Shown: positions 10,411-22,560, counted from the first letter of the stretch. The stretch: DNA of 64,000 nt from Clusia tigrina (GCA_920105625.2 OV050030.1:422587240-422651239), one strand, 5' to 3'. Notes: generated from the sequence alone by a model not told the origin. Numbers and translations: made by a program.

Positions 10411-12412
10411 TGATAGATAGTCCGTTATAGATGAATTTGAGTTACTCTGGGCTCTGGAAAATGTGTATTAATACGAAAGTGAAGTGTCTACTGAGTTCGA
10501 TGAGAGATCCTTTAAATTTTTCTCAAGCATTCTCACGAGCACTCTAAATGTTCCATGAGAGACCAATAATAAATTTGTCAGATGCTAATTAACGGCTGTA
10601 GAAATGTGAACTCAACCTAATGCGAGCCTTCCAGGGCACCACGCTGGAATTGTCACCTGCACCACTTCGTTTCGAGCATAATTGCCACCTTTCAAAAGTT
10701 GAATTGAAAGCTCCAGATTGCCACTGCGCGTTAAACCCGGCAGCGTGTATTCTCGAGTACAACAACAACAACAACAACAACAGCAACAACAACTACTACT
10801 ACAACAGCAGCAACTGTCAAAGGAAATACATATGTATGTATGTGGTAACCGGAGCAGTTGGAAACATAGCGGAGCAACCAAAGTGCAGCAACAACAACAA
10901 CAACAAAAACAACAACAACAACAGCCTTTCAAGTAGTAATTGTTCTTAATTTTTGTGCTTTGTTTTTGTTGGAGCAATTTTTTTGCTGCTGCTGGTGCTG
11001 TTGCTGCTCATTACAGAAACATTTCGATGTGTTGCAATGAGAACGACTTTTCGCAGCGAGTTTGGAAATTTGTGCGCTGTGCTGTTGGGGTGACTGCAGG
11101 GGCCGCCTGGTGACAAGTACCCGTGCGCAAGCGCGCATTGTCAAAAGCAGTTACACTCAAGTCGGTTCATTTATATGCGATTTTTTCTGCATGATTTTCG
11201 TCATTTTCAATTGGTAGCAAAATTTTGCATAATTTTTCTTACGCACTCTGACTGCGAATGCATTATTAAAGTGTGCCATGTTTGGAAAGTGATCCGACAC
11301 ACTGACGGGGGAAACACATTAAAAAAATTCCAACTTATCTCAGTAGTAAAAAAAGTAATTTCTTTGTTTTACTCGCAACACTGTCCAAAGTGTGTTTCTC
11401 TTTGTTGTTGTTGTTGTTTTCAATTTTTGTTTTTAATATTATTTAAATTCTATTTCTTGTTGTAACACGCATGCCGCGCTTGCGTGTTGCGCCGCTGCAT
11501 TCGAGGAAGCACATCGAACCATTGCGCGTTGCGCGTTGCGGCCCGCTGCTCCGCTCGGACAGACGCAACACGTTTCGTAGCCTCATAAATATGTCAATTT
11601 TATGGTTTTCATAATTTTGCTTGAAATCGGAAAATGCAATTGTGAATGGTAAATAAAGTTATTTGATATGTTCGGAAAATGAAACGTCACTGCTGCGCGC
11701 ATGATCGGAGAGAAGTTTTGATAAATTTAGGAGTGCTTCAAATGTGGAAATTTATGGTAGGAATTATCACGCTGCAGGCATTTTGAAGCGATAATTTTGC
11801 GTTGAGTGGAGCGTTGAGTGGAGCATTGGAATGAATGGAATTTCCTTTATATATAAAGATAGAGAACGATTATGCATGCCACTGAAATGATGATGTAAAT
11901 ATAAGTTTCTTCCCGGCGAGTTCCTTATGTGAGAATACCATCAGAAATGATAAGAAGCCCAAACCCTCATATTCTTTTTGAGTTATTTCCGGTTTTTCAC
12001 AGGCAATTTTAACCTTTCACCATTTAAGTTAGATGTAGGTCCGATGCATTTTATCACCGTCAGAAAACGAGTCACATTGTGGAAAATATGAGTGTGATTA
12101 TAATTAAATTTATCTGGGATCCGCAACAATTGTCAAGTTTTCCTTTATATTGGCACAAGTTGAGCACTTCTATGAGCATTTCAAATGGCGTTGTCAGTTT
12201 CCACTTCATTGCTAAGCATACGTATTTATATATATAATGCTACGCATTATTACCAGCAACGATGTGGAACCTTACGTTTAGGATTGTTATGTTTAGGTGA
12301 GCGATCCCCAGTTCAGATCTGGCGCCATGTCCTCGATTGTCATGCATTCTTTTCAGATTTTGAATGATACTCATGCATTCAAACATAATTTATAATAATT
12401 TCGTGCCATATA
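10411..12412. other. non-coding, trinucleotide repeats
   Basis: No gene is recognised. (CAA)n with CAG and CTA interruptions lies at about 10759-10815 and 10886-10926, and a GTT run near 11400. Open frames here are poly-Gln, poly-Asn or poly-Cys shadows of these repeats. A more GC-rich patch (11470-11570, with gcgttgcgcgttgcg) stands out in composition but shows no coding frame or motif. Confidence 0.6.
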
Positions 12413-13705
12413 CGAGGGGTACCATTTATATTTCGGGAATAGCAAATAATAACAAATATTTTTAAATGAAAATGGCTTTTCAAAATATGCCCCTTGATGA
12501 TCAATACACTTGCATTCGTTCAAACCATTTGTCATAGCAGTTTTTCCATTCCTCTTCAGACACCTCCAAAACATGATTTTTGGACGCTTCAACTGCTTCG
12601 TCGGCGCTCGTAAATCGTTAACCACGTAGTTTACCTTTGATATTCGGAAACAAGAAGAAGTCATTGGGTGCCAAATCAGAACTGTACGGAGGATGAGTCA
12701 TCAATTCGATATTTTGACTGCTCAAAAATTCACCTGTTTGACGATATGAGTGAGAGCTCGCGTTGTCATGATGGAGAATGATTCGTCTTTGGCGGTTGGT
12801 TCTACGAATGTCTCCGAAGACTTCCGGCAAACAAATGGTCGTGTACCACTCAGAATTGACCGTCCTACGTTGCTCAAGCGGAACAGTGGCCACATGACCC
12901 ATTCTGCCGAAGAAACAGGCGACCATTTGCTTCGCTGTGCTCCTTCCACGAACAACTTTTGTTGGATTCAGCTCGTCTTGGAATACCCACACGGTCGATT
13001 GTTGTTTTGTTTCCGGCTCATACGCATATATCCATGATTCGTCACGCATATATCCATGAAGCGCCACGGGCGAACTTTTTAATCACTTCCTTACACCAAT
13101 TGACACGAGCCTTTTTTTGAGGGATTGTCAAATTATGTGGGATCCAATGCGAACAAAGCTTTTTACAGCCAAATATTCATGCAATATTGAATGTATGGAA
13201 GTGGAAGTAATGCCCAAGGTGTCCTCTATCTCACGATTTGTTACATGACGATCTTGCATTATCAGTTCAAGGACTGCATTGATGTTTTGTGGCACAACAA
13301 CCGATTTTGGAGACCTTACGGAGTTCGTCGGCGACCGAACTACGACCACGATTGAATTCACTATACCAGCGATATACTGTGGTTTTTGATGGTGCTTCAT
13401 CGCCATACAAAGAACTGAATCCATCGACACATTCTTGTTGAGATAATCCACGTCGAAAGTTGTGAAAAATAATCCACGTCGAAAGTTGTGAAAAATAATC
13501 CAACGAAAACCTTCTCTTGAAATTTCCATTTTTTGGCCAAATTGATTTTCTCAACTCACTGTAAACAAAACGAATAGCACTTGTACATCAACACGTTGTG
13601 AGTACGTTTATGCTAAAAAATGTCAAACTTTATTATGGTGTTGCCAGATTTTAGCTATTGACATTAGTGTTGCCGTAGTTCCCGAAATATAAATAGTACC
13701 CCTCG
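12413..13705 (-). mobile_element. mariner element, copy B, both ends present
   Basis: 1293-bp mariner with both inverted repeats: cgaggggtaccatttatatt at 12413 and the matching tataaatagtacccctcg at its right end, each flanked by TA (12411-12412 and 13706-13707). It is close to the usual 1.3-kb length of the family. It carries a roughly 30-bp tandem duplication at 13447-13505 (gtcgaaagttgtgaaaaata twice) and a rearrangement at 13021-13060 where acgcatatatccatga is repeated and family sequence is lost. It is inactive but is the best template for delimiting the partial copies here. Confidence 0.95.
12437..13530 (-). pseudogene. mariner transposase, near full length but frame-broken
   Basis: From right to left: N-terminal KWKFQ-like start near 13530, helix-turn-helix with QQECVDGFSSLYGDEAPSKT and YRWYSEFNRGRSSVADELR, linker HVTNREIEDTLGITSTSIHS, first catalytic block DESWIYAYEPETKQQST, WVFQDELNPTKVVRGRSTAK, GHVATVPLEQRRTVNSEWY, second Asp in ILHHDNASSHS and third Asp in YSSDLAPNDFFLFP. 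The spacing of 34 residues between the last two Asp is the DD34D signature of mariner. The reading changes frame near 12620 and near 13060-13140. The end (FSFKNICYYLLFPKYKWYPS) runs into the terminal repeat itself. Confidence 0.92.
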
Positions 13706-13707
13706 TA

Positions 13708-14253
13708 TTATAAAATTATGTTATCGGGCCTCCTCTGTGGCTTCTCTGCGGCACCATTGTGGCTGCTATCCTCAATACTGTCAGCCATTGTGCGTTCTAC
13801 AGTTAATATTTACCAATACGGTACTTCATTATCAATTCTATCTTAATATTCCATAATTTTATGTATATTCACACTTCTGACAACATGTCAAGTATATACT
13901 CGTATGTATGTGAGATTTATAATATTATTCCGAACGTTGCGCTTATAGATCGATCACTGGATTGTGTCGAGTATTTCAAAGCGCTTATTTAACAATTTAT
14001 TTTTCTAGCAGATTAATTTAAAAGCACACACAAACTGTTTTGAATTACAAGTTATAACTACTCAAACACTCTTTTAATCCATTTCAGTTGCCTTGGAGTT
14101 CATTCCTACACACTCCAGAACTGATTACATTAGCTCAAAAGGGTTATCATCAAATGGGATAGATTGCTTATGACTTGCTGTCTGTTCTTTTTGACCTTTT
14201 CAGTAAAGCTAATTTTCATACACTTTATCCTTGAAAAGGGTGTACTGAGTACC
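13708..14253. other. no gene recognised
   Basis: AT-rich sequence between the mariner and the degenerate repeat. I see no coding frame, repeat or RNA motif. Confidence 0.5.
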
Positions 14254-15350
14254 AGAAGAAAGCGTGGTAGATACAGACATATACATATACGAGTATATAG
14301 AAATTATCACAATTCCGTTCGTCCGTATGTCCGTCTGTCCGCCTGTCCGTCCGCCTGTCCGCCTGTCCATCCGCCTGTCCGCCTGTCCGTCCGCCCGTCT
14401 GTCAGCCTCTCCGTCTGTGGTCACTTTTCTTCCACACCGTTCCCGATATCTTAAAGAAACTTTGCGAATTAAAGTCTGAACAGAATCAGATAGTTATATG
14501 AATACATTTGGACAAAAACCACGCCTATCTACTATATAGACAATTGTAGGCACTATTGTTAAAATGACTATAACTTCAGTGCAATTGCAGTGATGATAGT
14601 GACAAAATTTGGCAGTTATCTACATACTTCTAGACACTATGCAAAATATGGCCGGTATATATTTACTGCCACGCCCACTATTAATATACATTGATACCTT
14701 AAGATCTATAAGAGATTTATTACCATAATTTTATGTGAAGACATATGTGGAGATTATAAACCCCTATGGAAGAAATGTTGATCAGAAGCAGCACACGCCT
14801 ACTCTCCATATAAGAAACTGTCGAGACTAAAATTAAACTTAGCTTGCTATGCTCCTAATGATGATATATGAAAATATATAGTAGTAATTTACATTGGCTC
14901 CACACTAGTGCATGTGCAAAATATGTATTATTACTACAGCCACGCCCACAATTAACCGAAAATCATTACTAGGTTCCTATAGAAGAATCATCGTCGAAAT
15001 TTCACACTAGGTTTCAGCGCTCTAGCATTAAAGACCACACAAAAAATTGGCGGTGGGTTACAGCCACGCCCATCATTGACAAATTTTTATAACTTACGAC
15101 CTATACAGAATTTGTGGACAAAATTGGATATGAATAACTTTACAAAGGCATACAAGAAATGGGGTCAATTAGATAAAGGACATGCCTGCCCCTTAAAATT
15201 AATTGTGGATGTCACTTACCCTCCTTATGCTCTTAAGGATAATATATGAATAAATTTAATACTGTACATTAAATCCATACTAGAAAGCATGCATAATATG
15301 AACAGATTATTACTACTGCCACGCCTACAATTAACTAAACACAAATTATG
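14254..15350. repeat. degenerate non-coding repeat with CACGCCCA motifs
   Basis: Begins with a stretch of ccgtctgt/ccgcctgt tetranucleotide variants (14317-14420), followed by text with a recurring core gccacgcccac near 14672, 14938, 15063 and 15316, each followed by attaa or a relative. The units are old and of uneven spacing. This layout resembles a dispersed repeat seen in fly genomes, but I cannot name it. The Pro/Ser/Val-rich and Arg/Asp-rich open frames over the CCGT part are composition shadows. Confidence 0.6.
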
Positions 15351-15640
15351 AAGGGTGTAAAAAATCCGATTTCGAGGACACTTTGGAACATCTTCTATCT
15401 TTCCGTCCGTCGATCGTTAGAACACATTTAAAATACTTGGGGTCTCCCTGGTTTTGTGGGACTAGAAGAGTTTCAACCTTGGAAATGACCCACTTAGAAG
15501 ACTAACTAAACACGCCTTCCTATTTAATGATTTCTACTTACATGAGTCCTAAATGGACACTCTTCTGGTATCGCTAAGGACCTAACAAGTCTATGCGTGA
15601 CCTATTAGGTCAGCTAATCTAACCTTACTTAACCTAGACA
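15351..15640 (+). mobile_element. LINE 3' end fragment (CCTAA-tail type)
   Basis: Shares a diagnostic string of blocks with 62090-62460: ttggaacatcttc/ttggagcatctcc, ctccctggttttgtgggact, aatgatttctacttac/aatgatctctagttcc, cctaaatgga and ggtatcgctaagg. Both are decayed copies of one LINE 3' end, coding something like TLEHLLCFC before drifting out of frame, and ending in a degenerate (aacct)n tail near 15620-15635. Confidence 0.75.
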
Positions 15641-15818
15641 TATAATTGATCTATAGGAGAGAAAAACAGCTTCGCTTTGTCATATTCCGGGGCAGGTACA
15701 CAATACAGGATCTGTTCATGAAGATAATGAAAAAATGTGGATATCTTATGTACCTTGCTTCTTCAGGCACTGATACAAGTCAGTAGTTAGTACAGCAATA
15801 ATGAAGATGCTATAGTAA

Positions 15819-16296
15819 CGACTTACTGACTATATATTATTATGCCTTCAATGGCATGTGCAGGATCTCCATTCCCTCCTGGGACGAATGGAAGGACGGT
15901 ACCCCCCCAATGCAAAAGTGATAGTCATATCTACACAGATGGATCCAAGTTACAGGGTAGGGGAGTATTCTCAGAAGATTTGGTCATTAATATGTCCTTT
16001 CGGCTTCCCGAACACTGCAGCGTTTTTCAGGCTGAGGTCGCGGCTATAGAGGCAGCACGACTTACTGACTATATATTATTATGCCTTCAATGGCATGTGC
16101 AGGATTTCCATTCCCTCCAGGGACGAATGGAAGGGCGGTACCCCGCAATGCAAAAGGGATTCATATCTACACAGATGGATCCAAGTTACTGGGTAGGGTG
16201 GGAGGTGGATTATTCTCAGAAGATTTGGACGTTAATATGCCCTTGCGGCTTCCCGACAACTGCAGCGTTTTTCAGGCTGAGGTCGCGGCTATAGGG
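15819..16296 (+). repeat. 239-bp tandem duplication of the RNase H start
   Basis: Both units begin cgacttactgactatatatt and contain the first RNase H block IYTDGSKL (about 15930 and 16167) and VFQAEVAAI (about 16018 and 16264). The duplication repeats coding sequence across a frame change, so the frame of the first copy reads nonsense in the second. Confidence 0.92.
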
Positions 16297-16566
16297 GCAG
16301 CACAGTCTTGGCTAAAGAAGAAGAAGATATCTGGACAAGATATTTGCATTCTATCTGACCGCCAAGCAACTTTTCGCTCCCTGGATTCGGCTTTTATCCC
16401 CTCAAATGCCGTTAAGAGCTGTCGCAAATGTTTAGGCGAGATAGCTAAGCGGACCCGTCTGCATCTGAGCTGGGTTCCCGACCACATGTATATGCCAGGG
16501 AACTGTAAAGCTGATGAACTTGCCCGTGTGGGTACTACCATACCGATTGAACCAGTTAGAAGGTAG
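16081..16566 (+). pseudogene. LINE RNase H domain
   Basis: Open for 161 residues with IYTDGSKLLGRVG (first Asp), VFQAEVAAIGAAQ (Glu), ILSDRQATFRSL (Asp) and LSWVPDHMYMPGNCKADELA. In the last block the conserved Gly before the His has become Asp (VPDH where VPGH is expected). It ends at 16566 where family sequence is deleted. Known role: RNA strand removal in LINE replication. Confidence 0.9.
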
Positions 16567-17544
16567 ACAAACCTGGTCAGAAATAAATGTCAAGCGCTCA
16601 AAGGATTTAGTATCTCTAAATAGACTAAGTAAAGGTTCCATAGTTAGTATCCTATCGGGACACTACACCCTGGGCACTCACGTTAGAATGGCTGGGGAGT
16701 GCCTTTAACGACTTCTGCAGAAGTTATGCAAGTGTTCAGCGTTGTCCAGAAGGCGCTGCTCAAAGCATTTAGTATCTCTAAATAGACTAAGTATAGGCTG
16801 CGTAGGTAGTGTCCTAACGGACCCTGGGCACTCTCGATAGTAGGCTGGGGAGTGCCTTTAACTACTTTTGAAGGAGTTGCATGGACGAGGAGGAGCAAGA
16901 GCGCTTTGAGCACCTGTTATGCACGTGTCCAACGTTTTCCAGAAGGAGGCGCTCAAAGGATTTAGTATCTCTAAATAGACTAAGTATAGGTTCCATAGTT
17001 AGTGTCCTATTGGGACACTGGACCCTGGGCACTCACGATAGTAGGTGTGGGGAGTACCTTTCACGACTTCTGCAGGAGTTGCATGGACGAGGAGGAGCAA
17101 GAGCGCTTTGAGCACCTGTTATGCACGTGTCCAACGTTTTCCAGAAGGAGGCGCTCAAAGGATTTAGTATCTCTAAGTATAGGTTCCATAGTTAGTGTCC
17201 TATTGGGACACTGGACCCTGGGCACTCACGATAGTGGGTTAAGGAGTGCCTTTAACTACTTTTGCAGGAGTTGCATGGACGAGGAGGAGCAAGAGTGCTT
17301 TGAACAGCTGTTATGGACCTGCCCAACGTTGTACAGAAGGAGACGCACTTTTCTGGGTGACTACTTTCTCGACTCTTTAGGAGATATTTCAAATAAAATA
17401 TTAGCTCCATCAACTGCTTTATTAAAAGCTCCAAATAGCTGGACCTTTGATGGTGGTCCTCCACGCCCTTATGCGGTATCGCATGGGGTCAATGATGGCC
17501 TAAGTACGCACTTCTGGCGACCCCTTTACCTACCTACATGCTGA
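16567..17544 (+). pseudogene. LINE ORF2 C-terminus with repeated zinc motifs
   Basis: The module KDLVSLNRLSIGSIVSVLLG then HWTLGTHDS then CRSCMDEEEQERFEHLLCTC is repeated head to tail, with zinc-type motifs near 16880-16930, 17073-17130 and 17265-17325 and a decayed one near 16700-16740. The last copy reads LLWTC, so one ligand position is shifted. Only the final copy continues to the family's end (FLGDYFLDSLGDISNKILAP then WTFDGGPPRPYAV). Confidence 0.9.
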
Positions 17545-17545
17545 C

Positions 17546-19672
17546 TTCATCTATTCAATAAACTCGCATTTACAAAGATTTTGACTTAACTCCTTCCTCC
17601 ACGCGTACTCGTAATTGCAGCATAGTTAACAAATTGCGTACACATTCCTTAGCAATTGATTAGAAAACACCGAGGCAAAACAAAAACAATTGATATTAAC
17701 TTAAGCTGAATTGCAGAACATAGTCTTGGTTTGCAAAATAATAAGCTTGTAAAACTACGAAAAACATTTTTAGCCTGGTCAAAAAAGAAAATGTAAACAG
17801 AAAGAAAAAAAAATGGTAACAAGTTGCCAGGAACAAATTGTGAATTCATTGCAGAAATTGAAACGTAACGCGAACACAATTAACAAAATCATTCACTCCT
17901 ACGTAGAAACGTAGCAACGCAGCACACCGAGCTGCCAGCGCGCCAGTGAAGTGGGTGTTTGGACAAAGTGGCCGCCGGACGCCGGTTGGTCGGCGCGCAA
18001 TGGATACGCGCGTCAAAGCGCATGCACAACAAAATTCAATTCATTTCTGATAAATCGGCAAGTGGGAGCAGCCGGCCACAGCGCTACAAATAGGGTAGCA
18101 CACGAAGGCTCTGCTGCTCTCCACGCCAAATCAATGCAAACGTATTTTGTGCAGTTTTTTCCTGTGGCAAACAAAAAAAAATTGTTACGGAAAAAATGAG
18201 TTTTTTTGTTGCATTTTCCACTGCGGCGCATAATTTAGAAAGTCGCGTCGTTGCCGGCGTTGCGATGGCGCTGGGTGGGAGGTGTGGCGTGAGGTGTACC
18301 AGTGAGCTGCTCTGGATGGTGTTGGTGTGGGCCTACAGGGCGTGCAATCGATATTCACATAATTGGCGTAACGTTTCTGTGAATGTTGGGGAACTTTTAC
18401 CACGCTCACGCTGGTGGAGCTGGTGGAGCTGGTGGAGCTGGTGAGTGAGCGTTTAGGAGATTTCGTAAATGGCATTATTAGCGGTACTGTTGCTCGAGCT
18501 ACCTGCTAAATGAATAGTGGGGGAAAAGCTTAACTATAATTTCATATTAGAGCACGAAAACCCAACTTTGCCATGCCTTTAAATGGGTATGGGTGCGTAT
18601 ACGTGCGGCTTTATGCAATACCCACGACATAACGGCCAACAATGGCGGCATGAAAGAAAAGCGGTTATGGCTGTTGTAGGTGGTCAGCAGAAAAAATGTA
18701 CGCATGCGCCGCTTCATTTAGCAAGTAAAGTGTCTTGAATCTTTTTCAATTTTTTGCACATTAATTTCTGTTTGTTTTTCGTTTGATTTAACACATTCTT
18801 TTTTATATTCACATTTCTTTGCTTCCACCTTTCGGTTCAACAAAATTGGTTAATTTATTTAACAAAAAGTGCGGTTATTGCGGTTTTTTCCCCCCATGAT
18901 TTTATAAACGTATATAATTGCTAATTATGTGAAATGGAGTTGAGTACAATTTATAAAAATTGTTCCTTGTCTGTGTCTCTCGTTCACTCTTTAACAGTTC
19001 ATATCCGCGTCTTATATGGCAAAACCTACCGTGAAATCAGCCTCGCTGGCATTATCTTAAATTCAGCGTTAGTTTCTGGAGCGCCACAATAGCGTTTAAT
19101 TGGAGTTTAGGAGGAAATGGAATGGAATTGTAAACTATTTTACGACTTGGCATTCTCCGCTCACACCTCAACTGCTGCAATGAAACGCCTATAAAAATCA
19201 TAAAAAAATAAAGAAAGAAAAACAATGTTTACATTGCTGCGCCACTTTAAGCCCAACATAAACACCTTCCCTCATCTCATTCAAATGCAATTCAGTACAA
19301 TTCACCTCCACACTCCACCTGTGGAAATGGGCGAGCAGTTTTCCTCTGCTCTGCTGGCGTTTTATGATTTCATATTTGAATTGGAATTTGAATATTTAAT
19401 CAGCATTGCAATGCAGCGCCATTGTATGGTGAAATTTTCGGTGTTATGCAACGAGCTCCGCAGTTACATTGTTTGTGCGGCTTTGCCGAAAATTAGTGGG
19501 AAATTATTACAGCAAGTGTCTGGTGGAGCAGAGTTAGCTGTGGAATTTGCAAGCTGTATTATAGAAAATAACTCCGGAAGGACATTTCCGGGGTTTTAAT
19601 TAGGTACCAAGAAGCTGCTGCTTTGTTAAGTACTAAAATGCTGCTGCTTTGTTCCCATGCATGGAAATAATT
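17546..19672. other. unique-looking non-coding DNA
   Basis: No TE or gene recognised. A more GC-rich part (17880-18470) contains a threefold 12-bp repeat gagctggtggagctggtg (18417-18442). Open frames at 18185-18475 (-), 18196-18444 (+) and 19225-19599 (+, 124 codons) have no domain, convincing start or splice context. Confidence 0.5.
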
Positions 19673-20075
19673 ATCCATTAAATAAGGTGGAAGTGGGGTG
19701 AACCCACTTAAGATACCCTTTACCCCAAGGAAGTCCACCAAATCACGCTTCTAAAAATGAGGTGGAGCAGATGTTAAATCATACCAATATTGGATCCATG
19801 TAACTTCGTACTAAACGGGAGGTTTTTATATGGTGCAGTTCAATATGAATATGAGTACTAATCCATTAAATAAGGTGGAAGTGGGGTTAACCCACTAAAG
19901 TTGCCCTTTACCCTAAGAAAGTCCATCAAATCACGCTTCTAGAAACAAGGTGGAGCAGATGTTAAATCATAACAACATTGGGTCCATGTAACTTTATACT
20001 AAACGTGAGGTTTTTTATATGGTGCAGTTCAATATGAAGATGAGTACTAATCCATTAAATAAGGTTGAAGTGGAT
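19673..20075. repeat. 188-bp tandem repeat, about 2.1 units
   Basis: Units begin atccattaaataaggtggaa at 19673 and 19861, and a third partial unit at 20050. The text includes aagtggggt, cccttta and ggtggagcagatgttaaatc. No coding potential is seen. Confidence 0.9.
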
Positions 20076-20121
20076 ATATACATAGGATACTCGCATGAGA
20101 TCCTGACTTTTGCAAGACTGA

Positions 20122-20245
20122 GAATTTCGGGATTCGTCTGCCTTTCTCAGCTCTTGTCCAAAGCAGCACCTAGCGAGTATTCACTGAACACTGACGCTTT
20201 CATTGCACCAAGAATTCCGGGATTTGTCTGCCTTTCTAATAGGTC
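20122..20245. repeat. 90-bp imperfect duplication
   Basis: gaatttcgggattcgtctgc at 20122 recurs as gaattccgggatttgtctgc at 20212, followed in both by ctttct. It is a short local duplication next to the 188-bp repeat. Confidence 0.7.
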
Positions 20246-20978
20246 AACACCACGGACTATTTCGCCGCAACGTGGGATTCCTCGCCACCGCAACGTAAGT
20301 ATATTGAAATATCATATAATTGTACGAGCTACGGTCTGGTAATATATTGTAAACCATGGCCGTACTTCAGGAAAACACTCTGTATTAGAATTAAGTATAT
20401 ATCGATGTTAGATAGGTTAAGTTTTTCCAATAATAAATAATAGTTATAATCAACCCTGCAAATAAATAAATTTTGTATGGACTCTGGACAACGGCGAGCG
20501 TCACCTCAGCATAAGCGTAGGCAGGAAGGTTCCTTACAAAGTGATGCCCATGGTACTATCAGTCTGGAAGTGGTAGGGTGATTTGTGATTATAGAGGATT
20601 TGTAAAAGGGAACGGTAGGATTTTTGAAAGGGAAGGATTTTTGCAAGGGAAGGATTAGTGAATTTGAAGAGAAGTTACACCTTTTCAAACTTCTTTGATT
20701 CTTTTATGAATCTCAGAAGTCTGTCCAGGGATAAGGAATGTACATTGTCCATTCCATGGAGTTACTCAAGTAACAATTATGAATGGTTCTGTACTGACTT
20801 CTAATATTGCGGTTGAACACTAGCTAAATTTTCACTAGGACCCATGAAGCTGGCGGTTCTTTCAGTATATTGTTAGTGTCATCGGAGCATAATATATAAA
20901 GACAAAAATGTCACAAGAGTTAATTTTATTGTGAACCTGTGACTAAAACAGAAAAACACACACTTCTCCGCAAAAAGT
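20246..20978. other. no gene recognised
   Basis: AT-rich, without recognisable coding, RNA or transposon structure; ends at the (aacct)n tail of the next LINE. Confidence 0.45.
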
Positions 20979-22560
20979 GGGTTAGGTTAGGCTGATCTAT
21001 CTGGCCGTAAGCCACACAAATGCCGATTGGTCCTTAGCTGTACTTAATACTCTACATAAAATGTTCCTAGACATCTTGTAGGATGTCCAAGCTCTTAGCG
21101 AATCTCCGGAGTGCTTGAAGTTCCATTACTGAGACATTTCCAAGCATCCCAAATTACCGGGCCGCCAAGCATTTTAAGCATGTTCTTGATAACGATTAAC
21201 TTATGTATAAGATATATTCCAAAGTCTCCTTCATACCCGGTTCCCTGCATTCCCTGCATATGTTGTCATTGGTGATTCCTTTCTTGGATGTGTGTGCCGT
21301 TAGTGAACTGTGGAGTGTCAGTATATCCAAGATAGTTCTGCAGTCTTTCTATAACAGTGCCAGTCCCAATCGAGTATATTTCCTATGACTTTCGCAGTTT
21401 TGCAGCTGGTTAAGCTGGTCCACCTCACTGCTACCTGTCTCTACATATCTTCAACAATTTCATTGCTTAGAGTTCTTTGAGGTTTCTGTATGTAGTTTTC
21501 TTGTTCCAATGCTAGCTGAATAGCGCTTCTGGCAATCTCATCCACTATTTCGTTTCCTTCAATGCCCTTATGGCCCGGTACTCAATAGATATGTTGCCGT
21601 CTATTCGTGGATAACCTTTCTATGGTTTCCCTGCTCTGTAGAATATTTTTGGAGTTAATATGGCATGGCCTTTATCGCTTCTTGGCTATCTACGTAGATG
21701 TTTAACTTGGAGTTGTTTTCTGTTTTAGTGTAGGCCAGCTCTACGGCTTTCCCCACAGTAAAGCTTCTGCTTGGAAAATACGGCTGTGATCTTGATTGAA
21801 ATGAAGTGGATCAGATTCGCTGCTGGATGCCTAGTTCTGCACAGTAGATTCCAGCTCCTACTCCGTCCGTCATTTTTGAGCCGTCTGTTAAAAGTCCCTT
21901 GACCAGGGTTCATGCCGCTACGTCACCCATCTTCTGTGATTATAGTCCGGGACCTTCTCTCCCAAGTAAAACGCGGATCCATATAGTCCGCATTCTCCTA
22001 CCTATTGAGCTATATCCGAAGGTTCTGAGAGTAAATTCCCCTGTCATGGCCGACCTCCCCGGGAATTTCACTCCAGTACTTTCCGCAGCAATGTTGGTGG
22101 GCGGTATATTGAATATAATTTCCAGAGCAGTCGTTGGAGTAGTCTTCAGCGCTCCTGTTATGCACAGTGCAGCGAGATTTTCCATCGTCTTACTGCGGTC
22201 CACCACACCAGAGCACCATAAAGCAAGATTGGTCTGACTACTGCTGTTTAGCGCCCATGCATTAGGGCAGGAGGTATACCCTAAGTAACACCTGGAATCT
22301 TTTTCCTTGCGTATAGTGCATTGCAGACCTTGTTCGTCCTTTCTTCCACATTGCGCTTCCACAGCAGTGTGTTCTCCAAAATCACTCCAAGGTTATTTAC
22401 TGATCGTAGCTGGGTACTTTCCCGTTACTACTACGGCAATGTCTTCTGCATATGCAACTAGTTTTGATGCCTTCCTATCAAATTTCGTTAGCAGTTTGTT
22501 TACTACAAAACTCCAGAGGAGCGGCGACAGCACCATACAAAGTAACCAATTTTAAAATTG
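20979..22560 (-). mobile_element. I/LOA-like LINE remnant, 5'-truncated
   Basis: Runs from about 22560 to a pentanucleotide tail, (ggtta)n as written here, at 20980-20996, i.e. (aacct)n at the element's 3' end. Successive blocks: LVAYAEDIAVVVTGKYPATI (palm, with YAED for YADD), AALCITGALKTTPTTALEII (between RT and RNase H), ELAYTKTENNSKLNIYVDSQEAIKAM (RNase H Asp; shown as two stretches, ELAYTKTENN and KLNIYVDSQEAIKAM) and ICRECREPGMKETLE (zinc motif). Many stops and frame shifts. No target duplication was found. Confidence 0.85.
21940..22362 (-). pseudogene. LINE ORF2 region between RT and RNase H
   Basis: 140 open residues. LAALCITGALKTTPTTALEI followed by IFNIPPTNIAAEST is the helical connector seen in RNase H-bearing LINEs after the RT thumb. 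Upstream, in another frame (22430-22530), lies YAEDIAVVV, where the catalytic pair Asp-Asp has become Glu-Asp, so the RT could not work even if the frame were intact. Confidence 0.83.

Larger units (their letters stand above)
15819..17545 (+). mobile_element. I/LOA-like LINE 3' region, internally amplified
   Basis: Same family as 1735-2566 (tacctacctac end at 17530-17540, near-identical ORF2 end). Two sets of internal tandem duplication are present: a 239-bp repeat of the start of RNase H (15819-16057 and 16058-16297), and three to four copies of the C-terminal zinc-motif module with junctions at 16596, 16758, 16951 and 17153. There is also a deletion near 16560, where about 120 bp of family sequence are missing. 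Confidence 0.92.

Noticed and set aside
10718..10936. Poly-Gln protein
   Set aside because: The frame is made by CAA microsatellites; the other frames give poly-Asn and, on the minus strand, poly-Cys or poly-Leu over the same stretch.
14164..14454. Pro/Ser/Val-rich secreted protein
   Set aside because: Frame created by CCGT/CCGC tetranucleotide repeats, open also on the opposite strand.
19225..19599. Open frame of 124 codons on the plus strand as a gene
   Set aside because: No domain, no splice context, mixed residue pattern and a good chance length for this composition.
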